Origin: Bradyrhizobium archetypum
Lineage (GTDB): Bacteria > Pseudomonadota > Alphaproteobacteria > Rhizobiales > Xanthobacteraceae
Reading direction: 5' to 3'
NCBI RefSeq assembly: GCF_013114835.1
Contig: NZ_JAAVLW010000006.1
Coordinates: 438,001-502,000 of the forward strand
Length of the DNA: 64,000 bases
Shown: piece after piece, positions 10,053 through 16,864 of the stretch
How the letters are laid out: each line of letters opens with the position of its first letter
Numbering within the stretch: position 1 is the first letter of the stretch
Program-made: the position numbers and the translations under genes
The notes under the pieces: model-generated
What the model was told of the DNA's origin: nothing
Seen by the model: the letters and a program-made list of their open reading frames with translations, nothing else
The model's database searches: none

Positions 10053-10979
10053 GTGCAGCTCTACCTCCCGATCGCCGACATTCCAGTCAATGTTTTCCTC
10101 ATCCTGGCGATGGGCGCGGCGGTCGGGTTCGTCTCCGGCATGTTCGGGATCGGCGGCGGCTTCCTGATGACGCCGCTGTTGATTTTCGTCGGCATTGCGC
10201 CGGCGGTCGCAGTTGCTTCCGTCGCCAGCCATATCGCCGCTTCCTCGTTTTCCGGCGCGATCTCCTATTGGAGACGGCGCGCCATCGACCCGGTCCTCGC
10301 CGCGGTGCTGTTGACTGGCGGCAGTTTGGGCACGGCGCTCGGGGTATGGACCTTCACGGTGCTGCGTGCCCTCGGTCAGCTCGATCTCATGATCGCGATG
10401 TCGTACGTGATCCTGCTGACCACCGTCGGCGGCCTCATGTTCTGGGAGGGCCTGCGGGCGCTGTTGCGGGCCCGCCGCGGCGGCCCGGTCACCCTGCGCC
10501 GCCCCGGCAGCCATGTCTGGATCCATGGTTTGCCACTGAAGATGCGCTTCAAGCGCTCGAAGATCTATCTGTCCGTTATTCCCGTCGTGTTGATCGGCCT
10601 GATCATCGGCTTCATCGGCGCCGTGATGGGCATCGGCGGCGGCTTCATCCTGGTGCCGCTGTTGATCTACGTGCTGCGGGTGCCGACCTCGACCGTGATC
10701 GGCACCTCGATGATCCTCACCCTCGTCACCATGGTGTTCGCCACCATGCTGCACGCCATCACCAATCATCTGGTCGATGCCGTGCTGGCGCTGATCCTGA
10801 TGGTCGGCGGCGTCACCGGGGCGCAGTTCGGCGCCCGCGCGGGGCAAAAAATCCGCGGCGAACATTTGCGGCTGCTGCTCGGGCTGTTGGTGCTCGCCGT
10901 CGGCGTCCGTTTTGCCGTCGAGCTGGTGATCCGGCCCGAGGATCTCTTCACCATTCGAGAAACCGGGAGCGCCGGATGA
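10053..10979 (+). CDS. TauE/SafE-family membrane exporter
   Basis: The protein has the duplicated TauE/SafE motif: FVSGMFGIGGGFLMTPLL in the first half and FIGAVMGIGGGFILVPLLIY in the second, with about eight membrane segments. The frame is open from 9909, but the GTG at 10053 (QLYLPIADIPVNVFLILAMG) is preferred because hydrophobic, conserved-looking sequence starts there; the ribosome site is weak. Family members export sulfite, sulfoacetate or other organosulfur anions, and the substrate here is unknown. It overlaps the next gene by four bases (ATGA), which implies coupled translation and a shared task. Confidence 0.85.
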   Translation: MQLYLPIADIPVNVFLILAMGAAVGFVSGMFGIGGGFLMTPLLIFVGIAPAVAVASVASHIAASSFSGAISYWRRRAIDPVLAAVLLTGGSLGTALGVWTFTVLRALGQLDLMIAMSYVILLTTVGGLMFWEGLRALLRARRGGPVTLRRPGSHVWIHGLPLKMRFKRSKIYLSVIPVVLIGLIIGFIGAVMGIGGGFILVPLLIYVLRVPTSTVIGTSMILTLVTMVFATMLHAITNHLVDAVLALILMVGGVTGAQFGARAGQKIRGEHLRLLLGLLVLAVGVRFAVELVIRPEDLFTIRETGSAG

Positions 10980-11758
10980 CCGCGCGCGCCCCGCTCATGC
11001 TGGCTGGCTTGTTCCTGGGCGCCGTGCTCGCCGCCTCGCCCGCGCAGGCCGAGCGGCTGATCGTGTCGGTGTCGAACCACCGCGTCACCGTGACGCCGAA
11101 CTATTCCGGCGAAGAGCTGGTGCTGTTCGGCTCGGTGGAGAAGGACGGCGCCACGCCACCCGGCCGCAATTATGATCTGGTGGTGACGGTCGCCGGCCCG
11201 CGCGCCGACATGGTCACCCGCCGCAAGGAGCGCCGGTTCGGAATCTGGATCAACACCGATTTCCGGCAGTTCCTTAAAGTGCCAACTTATCTGGCGCTGT
11301 TCTCCAACCGGCCATTTGATGCCATTGCCTCGCCCGAGGTGCAGCGGCGACAACAGCTCGGGCTGAACAATGTATTGCTGACCCAGCGCGTCGGACCCGA
11401 CTACGCCGACGTCGTGCCGGACGACGCGTTCCGCAGCGCCTTCGTGCGGCTGCGCCGGCAGCATGGCCTCTATCGCGAGGAGATGTCGGCGGTGACGTTC
11501 CTGACTCCGACGCTGTTCCGCACCGGCATTCCCCTGCCCGCCGAAGTGCCGATCGGCCTCTACAATGTCGAGATCAAGCTGTTCGCCGACGGCGCGCTGG
11601 TGACCAAGACGGATACTGCGTTCGAAATCGTCAAGGTCGGCTTCGAACAGTTCGTTGCCTCCACCGCACAGCAGCATGGCTTTATCTACGGGCTGATCAC
11701 CGCCTTCATGGCGCTGATGACGGGCTGGATGGCCTCGATCGTGTTCAGGAAGGATTGA
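10976..11758 (+). CDS. TIGR02186-type membrane-anchored periplasmic protein
   Basis: The ATG at 10976 overlaps the TauE/SafE stop as ATGA. The 260-residue product has a signal peptide (LMLAGLFLGAVLAASPAQA), a mainly beta periplasmic region (ERLIVSVSNHRVTVTPNYSGEELVLFGSVEKDG...), and a C-terminal membrane anchor (YGLITAFMALMTGWMASIVFRKD). This matches a conserved alphaproteobacterial family (TIGR02186) that I recall lying next to TauE/SafE genes. It may be a partner subunit of the exporter. No catalytic motif is visible. Confidence 0.75.
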   Translation: MTARAPLMLAGLFLGAVLAASPAQAERLIVSVSNHRVTVTPNYSGEELVLFGSVEKDGATPPGRNYDLVVTVAGPRADMVTRRKERRFGIWINTDFRQFLKVPTYLALFSNRPFDAIASPEVQRRQQLGLNNVLLTQRVGPDYADVVPDDAFRSAFVRLRRQHGLYREEMSAVTFLTPTLFRTGIPLPAEVPIGLYNVEIKLFADGALVTKTDTAFEIVKVGFEQFVASTAQQHGFIYGLITAFMALMTGWMASIVFRKD

Positions 11759-11763
11759 TTTCA

Positions 11764-11842
11764 ACCCTCATGGTGAGGAGGCGCGAAGAGGCCCGCGGCC
11801 CATCCTTCGAGACGCCGCTCCGCGGCTCCTCAGGGATGAGGG
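11764..11842. repeat. Dispersed palindromic repeat, CCTCATGGTGAGGAG family, copy 1
   Basis: The left arm CCTCATGGTGAGGAGGCGC pairs imperfectly with CGGCTCCTCAGGGATGAGG at the right, with an inner GAGACGCCGC segment. Two further copies lie at 40146-40212 and 41021-41122. This copy starts five bases after a stop codon. Confidence 0.75.
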
Positions 11843-11856
11843 CGGCGGGCGTGGCG

Positions 11857-13209
11857 TTATGATCGTCCGACAAAAAGCCCCGCTCCCATCGCCGCCACGC
11901 TGAGCACCATCGCAAGCGTCGACAGCCAGCCCAGCCAATAGAGCGGACCCTTGATCACGAACGTGTCCATCACGTCCTTGCGGCGCGCCACGAACATCAA
12001 CAATACCATCACGGGGACCGCGAGCACGCCGTTGATGACGGCGCTCCAGTACAGTGCCGAAATCGGGTTGATCGGGGTGAAGTTCAGCGCAATCCCGATG
12101 CCCCCCGACAGCGCCAGCACGGCGTAGAAGGCGGCCGCTTCCTTCGGCTTGCGGGCGAGCCCGACCGGCCAGCGCCGCCCCTCACCGACCGCATAAGCCG
12201 CAGCACCGGCGAGCACGGGGATCGCCAGCAAACCGGTGCCGATGATGCCGAGCGCAAAGATCGTTTCGGCGAATGCGCCGGCGATCGGACGCAGCGCTTC
12301 GGCCGCCTCCGCCGAGCTCCGGATATCGGTCTTTCCGGCGGCGTGCAGCGTCGCCGCGGCGGTCACGATGATCGACAGCGCGATCAGGTTGGAGAACGCC
12401 ATGCCGATGATGGTGTCGGCGCGGATGCGGCTGAATTCCCGCCGTGCGCCATAATGCTTTTCGATCAAGGGCCGTTTCGCGGCATCGACGCGCTGATCCT
12501 CGGCCTCCTGCGAGGCCTGCCAGAAAAAAAGGTAGGGAGAGATCGTGGTGCCGAGAATGGCGACGATGGTGGTGAAATAGTCGAAGCTCCAGATCGGTCG
12601 CGGAAGCAGGATTCCGGCGAGCGCGTCGCCCCAATCGACCCTCGCGAAGGCGAGCGCCGCAACATAGGCAAACAGGCTGAGCGTCAGCCATTTCAGCACG
12701 GAGACGTATCGCTTGTAGTCCAGAAAGATCTGCGCCGCCACCGACGTCACGCCGAACAGCAACACATAGACGATGCTGTGGCCACCGATCAGCAGTTTGG
12801 CGGCGTCCGCCATGGCACCGAGATCGGCGGCGATGTTGATGGTGTTGGCGATGAACAACAGCGTCACCACCACATAGAGGAGCCACGGTGGATAATGCCG
12901 GCACACGTTGCCCGCAATGCCGTGCCCGGTGACGCGGCCGACACGCGCGGAAATTTCCTGGATCGCCGCCATCAGCGGAAAGGTCAGCAGCATGGTCCAG
13001 CCGATGCCGTAGCCGAGCTGCGCGCCGGCCTGGCTGTAGGTACCGATCCCCGATGGATCGTCGTCGGATGCGCCGGTGATGAGTCCGGGGCCGAGCGCCT
13101 TCAGCGCATCACGGAAGCTGCGCCGTACCGGCGTCGCCTTCGCGGCCGGCTTCGCATGGCCGGCGGCAGGCCGCTTGCGATAATTCGAACTCGATTTGCG
13201 ATCTGCCAT
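11857..13209 (-). CDS. Nramp-family transporter with altered metal-site motifs
   Basis: A 450-residue protein with about 11 membrane segments and the Nramp outline (LKALGPGLITGASDDDPSGIGTYSQAGAQ). The TM1 motif is DPSG at 51-54 instead of canonical DPGN, and the TM6 motif is SPYLFFWQ at 224-231 instead of the MPH motif. These residues form the metal site in Mn/Fe Nramps, so the substrate may differ. The first 35 residues are basic and probably cytoplasmic. An EcfG-type promoter lies just upstream (13233-13257 on the same strand), which implies induction in the general stress response. The ATG at 13209 leaves a leader of only about 17 bases. Confidence 0.85.
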   Translation of the reverse strand: MADRKSSSNYRKRPAAGHAKPAAKATPVRRSFRDALKALGPGLITGASDDDPSGIGTYSQAGAQLGYGIGWTMLLTFPLMAAIQEISARVGRVTGHGIAGNVCRHYPPWLLYVVVTLLFIANTINIAADLGAMADAAKLLIGGHSIVYVLLFGVTSVAAQIFLDYKRYVSVLKWLTLSLFAYVAALAFARVDWGDALAGILLPRPIWSFDYFTTIVAILGTTISPYLFFWQASQEAEDQRVDAAKRPLIEKHYGARREFSRIRADTIIGMAFSNLIALSIIVTAAATLHAAGKTDIRSSAEAAEALRPIAGAFAETIFALGIIGTGLLAIPVLAGAAAYAVGEGRRWPVGLARKPKEAAAFYAVLALSGGIGIALNFTPINPISALYWSAVINGVLAVPVMVLLMFVARRKDVMDTFVIKGPLYWLGWLSTLAMVLSVAAMGAGLFVGRS

Positions 13210-13232
13210 GCCAAGGGTCCAGCCGCAGCGAC

Positions 13233-13257
13233 AACGACGCTGACAGCGACAGGTTCC
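13233..13257 (-). promoter_or_regulatory. EcfG-type promoter for the Nramp-family gene
   Basis: Read on the minus strand, GGAAC at 13257-13253 and CGTT at 13236-13233 are separated by exactly 16 bases. GGAAC-N16/17-CGTT is the known consensus for the general stress sigma factor EcfG in alphaproteobacteria. The expected start site is near 13226, about 17 bases before the ATG. Confidence 0.65.
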
Positions 13258-13302
13258 CCGACGGAACTTGCCATAGACTCCCTGGAAGACGGCAACCCGG
13301 CT

Positions 13303-14085
13303 TTATCCGGAATGTGCCGGCTCGATCGCGGTCGGCACGCCCGGCTCCAGAATCCGCAATCGCGATCCAAAGCCCAGCGTGTCGAAAGCGGCACGCAGGT
13401 CATTCGCGCTCTGGCGAAAGTGCTTCCACCCCTCGGTGTGTACCGGCACGATCACCGCATCGGGAAACGCCCGCGCGGTCTCGATTGTGTCGTTGGTGTC
13501 CATGGTGACGTGGAAGGGCCCGCGGGTTTGCGCCGCGCCTGCAAACGGCAGCACGATGCCCGCTTTGAAGCGCCTGGCGACTTCGTCCACGCCGTCATAC
13601 CAAACGGTGTCGCCGCTGATATAGATCGGGCGGCTGCCCGGTCTGTTCGAGGCGACGACGAAGCCGATCACGTCGCCCGCCAGCGGCTCGATGCCGGCCG
13701 GGCCATGGCGCGCGGGCGTCGCGGTAATTGTGAGCGAGTGACCGTTCTTGCCGGACAGTTCAGTGGCCTGCCACGGCGCAAAACCTTCGGCGTGACCGCC
13801 GAGCCGCTTCGCACCGACTTCCGTCGTCAGCACGCGCTTGGCCGATTTGAGAAAGTCGCGCCCTGCATGATCGAGATTATCGGAATGCTGGTCGTGACTC
13901 AGCAGGACGGCATCGACCGCACCGATATCCTGCGGGCTGAGCGCCGGGCCAACGAGCTTCTCGAGCTTCACATGCGGCAGTTGATAGGCGCCGGGTTCAT
14001 CGAAGGTCGGATCGGTGAGCAGTCGGAAGCCGTCGATTTCGATCAGCGCGGTGGGGCCGCCGATCAGGGTGATCGTCACTGTCAT
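13303..14085 (-). CDS. MBL-fold metallo-hydrolase (COG2220-like) with altered metal motif
   Basis: This 260-residue protein has the metallo-beta-lactamase layout of the UlaG-like group: FRLLTDPTF near the N terminus, the metal motif at 64-70 read as HDQHSDN, PARHGP in the middle, and YISGDTVWYDGV with the later metal aspartate. The usual motif begins HxH; here the second histidine position is Gln66, so one metal ligand seems to be missing. The substrate is unknown. It is followed on the same strand by nothing close, and lies 10 bases downstream of the DMT exporter gene, so the two are probably cotranscribed. Confidence 0.82.
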   Translation of the reverse strand: MTVTITLIGGPTALIEIDGFRLLTDPTFDEPGAYQLPHVKLEKLVGPALSPQDIGAVDAVLLSHDQHSDNLDHAGRDFLKSAKRVLTTEVGAKRLGGHAEGFAPWQATELSGKNGHSLTITATPARHGPAGIEPLAGDVIGFVVASNRPGSRPIYISGDTVWYDGVDEVARRFKAGIVLPFAGAAQTRGPFHVTMDTNDTIETARAFPDAVIVPVHTEGWKHFRQSANDLRAAFDTLGFGSRLRILEPGVPTAIEPAHSG

Positions 14086-14095
14086 ATTTTGCTCC

Positions 14096-15013
14096 TTATG
14101 CAGATGGGCCCGCCGCAGCGGGGCGGGTCACCAGGTAAATGCCGAGGGCAACCGGAACGATGCCGAGCAGGTCACGGAACTCGACGTGCTCGCCGAGCAC
14201 CAGAAAGGCGAACAGGATGCCGAGCGGCGGCATCAGGAAGTGATAGGCGCTCGCGGCTGTCGCGCCACACACTTTCAGGAGATGAAACCAGAGCAGATAG
14301 GCAAGGATCGAGCCGCCCAGCACCAGAAAGGCGAAGGCACCGGCGAGCCGCGCGCTCGGCACGATGTCACTGAGGCTGGCAAACGTGAAGGCGAACGGCA
14401 TCACCGCAAGGCCGCCGGCGATGTTCTGGATGCCGTTGCCGATCCACAGCGAGCCCTTCGGCGCCAGCACCTTGAACAGGATGGTGCCGGCAACGATCGA
14501 GACCAATGACGCCAGCGTGAACAGAATGCCGTGCCAGTCATCGGTGCCGACCGACATGCGGTGCCAGACAATGAACGCCACGCCGGCGACGCCGAGCATG
14601 AGGCCCGTCACCTTGCGCCAGGTCATGGTTTCACGGAGGACCAGCGCCGCCAGCATCGCGGTGAAAACGGGATTGGCCGAGACGATCAGCCCGCCGAGAC
14701 CGGCGGAGACCGTCTGCAACCCGGTATAGCCGAGACCGAGATAGAGCGCGTTATTGGCAACACCGAGCAGCGCGAACACGGCGGTGTCGCGCCACGATAG
14801 ATCCCATTTCTCGCTGCGGAGCGCCGAAATGCCAAGGATCAGGATGCCCGCCAGCGAAAACCGCGCGGCGAGCAGGATCAGCGGCGGACAATCGGTAACG
14901 CCGATTTTGCCGGCGACGAAAGCAAAGCTCCAGAGCAGGCAGAAGAGCCCGACATAGAGCGGCAGCGGATTGAAGGTCGGGCGGGAGACCGCGACCGAGG
15001 GCGCGAGCGACAT
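14096..15013 (-). CDS. DMT-superfamily (EamA) exporter
   Basis: A 305-residue protein with about ten membrane segments and two EamA repeats (FCLLWSFAFVAGKIGV..., ILFKVLAPKGSLWIGNG...). EamA proteins export amino acids, metabolites or drugs across the inner membrane. The gene is divergent from the LysR regulator at 15111 and only 10 bases from the following MBL hydrolase, so the three probably form one control unit in which LysR regulates the exporter and the hydrolase. Confidence 0.87.
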   Translation of the reverse strand: MSLAPSVAVSRPTFNPLPLYVGLFCLLWSFAFVAGKIGVTDCPPLILLAARFSLAGILILGISALRSEKWDLSWRDTAVFALLGVANNALYLGLGYTGLQTVSAGLGGLIVSANPVFTAMLAALVLRETMTWRKVTGLMLGVAGVAFIVWHRMSVGTDDWHGILFTLASLVSIVAGTILFKVLAPKGSLWIGNGIQNIAGGLAVMPFAFTFASLSDIVPSARLAGAFAFLVLGGSILAYLLWFHLLKVCGATAASAYHFLMPPLGILFAFLVLGEHVEFRDLLGIVPVALGIYLVTRPAAAGPSA

Positions 15014-15054
15014 GGAAGATCTCCTTTGCCCATGATCTAAGGCCGCGCCTTGAT

Positions 15055-15099
15055 ATTTGGAAATTAAATGATAAGCTGTTGTTCAGTGGATTTATAAAT
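15055..15099. promoter_or_regulatory. Candidate LysR operator region
   Basis: This AT-rich divergent region holds ATTT-N7-AAAT (15055-15069) and the perfect palindrome ATTTATAAAT (15090-15099). LysR-type proteins bind T-N11-A dyads between divergent genes, so these are plausible sites. Confidence 0.4.
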
Positions 15100-15100
15100 G

Positions 15101-15116
15101 GAGCATATCCATGCTC
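15101..15116 (+). promoter_or_regulatory. Hairpin over the LysR-gene start codon
   Basis: GAGCAT (15101-15106) and ATGCTC (15111-15116) are exact complements around a four-base loop. The 3' arm contains the ATG start and the 5' arm overlaps the GGAG ribosome site (15100-15103), so folding would hide both. Confidence 0.5.
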
Positions 15117-15974
15117 GATCTGGAACTGCTGCGCAGCTTCGTCTCCGTAGTCGATGCCGGAGGCTTCACCCGCGCCGGCGAACGTGTCCATCGCACGCAG
15201 TCGACCGTCAGCCAGCAGATCAAGCGGCTGGAAGACGATGTCGGCCAGCCACTGCTGAACCGCAACGGCAAGGACGTGACGCCGACGGAGGCCGGCGAAC
15301 GGCTGCTTTCCTATGCGCGGCGGCTATTGGCGCTTGCCGAAGAGGCACGCGACGTGGTGGCGCGCCCCGAGAGCGAAGGCGCAATCAAGCTCGGCATCCC
15401 CGAGGATTTCGCCGCCTATAGGCTCGCGAAACTATTGGCGACGTTTGCGCGCTCGCGACCCGGGCTACGGCTCGATGTGCGCGCCGACCAGAGCACGTAT
15501 CTGAAGCGCGACATCGAACGCGGCGATCTCGATCTCGCGCTACTCAAGCGCGACGCCGGCGAAAAGGGCGCGATCGCGGTGTGGCCGGAGCGAGTGCACT
15601 GGGTCGCCAGCAAGACCCATCCACTCGACATCAGTTCGGGCTCGGTGCCGCTGATCGGCTTTCCCGCCGGCTGTCTCTATCGGTCGCGCGCTATCCATGC
15701 GCTGGAAAGCGCGGGCCGCTCCTGGCACATGGCCTATACGAGTTCAGGCCTCGCCGGCATCCAGGCCGCGGTCGCCGCGGGATTGGGGCTGAGCATCCTC
15801 TCGGAAATCGCGATCCAGCCCGGCCATCGCGTGCTCACGGCGAAAGACGGCTTTGCGCCGATCGACAAGACGGAGATCGCGCTGATGGCCTCGCCCGATG
15901 CGAGCCCGGCGACGCTGCGGCTCGCCGACCGCCTCGCCGAGTTCTGCGATAGTGTGGACGCGAAGGCGGCGTAG
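15111..15974 (+). CDS. LysR-family transcriptional regulator
   Basis: This 287-residue protein has the N-terminal LysR winged helix (LELLRSFVSVVDAGGFTRAGERVHRTQSTVSQQIKRLEDDVGQPLLNR), a linker helix, and the two-lobed periplasmic-binding-like effector domain (IKLGIPEDFAAYRLAKLLATFARSRPGLRLDVRADQS). Length is slightly under the usual 300. It probably controls the divergent DMT exporter and MBL hydrolase genes. Its start codon lies in a small hairpin, which could limit translation. The effector is unknown. Confidence 0.9.
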   Translation: MLDLELLRSFVSVVDAGGFTRAGERVHRTQSTVSQQIKRLEDDVGQPLLNRNGKDVTPTEAGERLLSYARRLLALAEEARDVVARPESEGAIKLGIPEDFAAYRLAKLLATFARSRPGLRLDVRADQSTYLKRDIERGDLDLALLKRDAGEKGAIAVWPERVHWVASKTHPLDISSGSVPLIGFPAGCLYRSRAIHALESAGRSWHMAYTSSGLAGIQAAVAAGLGLSILSEIAIQPGHRVLTAKDGFAPIDKTEIALMASPDASPATLRLADRLAEFCDSVDAKAA

Positions 15975-15996
15975 CGGCACGGGCGGCGCGCTCCGT

Positions 15997-16114
15997 CTCC
16001 CGCTTGCCGGGGGGCTGGGGTGGGGGTAGCGCCGCATAACAGATGTTCGAATGCTGGGAGAGGCCCCCACCCGCCACGCTCTTCGAGCGCGTCGACCTCC
16101 CCCGCAAGCGGGAG
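15997..16114. repeat. Palindromic intergenic repeat (CTCCCGCTTGC type)
   Basis: CTCCCGCTTGC at 15997-16007 is mirrored by GCAAGCGGGAG at 16104-16114, with GGGGTGGGGG and CCCCCACCC segments inside. It fills the space between convergent LysR and pdeM genes and may act as a two-way terminator-like structure. Confidence 0.6.
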
Positions 16115-16141
16115 AGGTAAGAAGGCTCTCGCATCAAATAC

Positions 16142-16852
16142 TCAATAACATCGCGACGCTGCAATCGTGTGCAGCCGGTTATTGCCAAGCACATGCGCCA
16201 TCAAAGCCGGCGTCGGGAAGATTTTCGCAAAGGCTGGATCGCGGATGCTCAAGCCGCCCGTGTAGGCGCCGAACGCCGGCATCACCGCGCGCTCGCCGTC
16301 GCACGCGAAGCATCGACGCTCCATCGATCGCCCCCGGGTCGCGACGCGCGCCTTGGGATGCAGATGGCCGGCGATTTCGCCGGCGGCGCCGGTCGGCTCG
16401 TGTCGGAATATGATCGCGCCGATGGCGACTTCGTTCGCTACCGTGCCGCCGAGATTGGACGGCAACGCCGGATCGTGATTGCCGGAGATCCAGATCCAGT
16501 CGCGCCGCGCCTGCAGCGCCGAGAGCGCATCGCGGTCAGATGCCGACAGCCGCTGATGCGCGTCGCGGTCGTGAAAGCTGTCGCCGAGCGCGATCACCAT
16601 GCGCGGATCGTGCCGCGCGATCACCGCGGCCAACCGGCTCAGCGTCGCCACGGTGTCATAGGGTGGCAGCAGCACGCCGCGCCTGGCGTAGCTCGATCCT
16701 TTTTCGAGATGCAGATCGGAAACCACGAGCAGGCGCTGCTCCTGCCAGAACAGCGCGCCCGAGACATCGGCGACAAATGTGACATCCGCGATCGTGACCT
16801 TCGAAGCGCGCATCCCTTGATTGTCTTCCGAAGATTGCGCCCCTGCCGTCAC
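16142..16852 (-). CDS. pdeM: Ligase-associated DNA damage response endonuclease PdeM
   Basis: The protein (up to 236 residues; an internal ATG at residue 14 is an alternative start) has the calcineurin-like phosphoesterase motifs in order: SDLHLEKGS, ALGDSFHD, GNHD and GHLHPKA. These supply the two-metal site. In the ligase-associated family this Mn-dependent phosphodiesterase works with an Lhr-type helicase, an MBL exonuclease and an ATP-dependent ligase in DNA repair. It follows the helicase gene by 12 bases on the same strand; the exonuclease and ligase are at 22017-24703 on the other strand. Confidence 0.9.
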   Translation of the reverse strand: MTAGAQSSEDNQGMRASKVTIADVTFVADVSGALFWQEQRLLVVSDLHLEKGSSYARRGVLLPPYDTVATLSRLAAVIARHDPRMVIALGDSFHDRDAHQRLSASDRDALSALQARRDWIWISGNHDPALPSNLGGTVANEVAIGAIIFRHEPTGAAGEIAGHLHPKARVATRGRSMERRCFACDGERAVMPAFGAYTGGLSIRDPAFAKIFPTPALMAHVLGNNRLHTIAASRCY

Positions 16853-16864
16853 GTGCCTGCCCGC

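Noticed and set aside
9863..10975. N-terminal half of a 631-codon frame ending in the TIGR02186-type gene
   Set aside because: This part overlaps the TauE/SafE gene in another frame; the real gene starts at the ATGA overlap at 10976.
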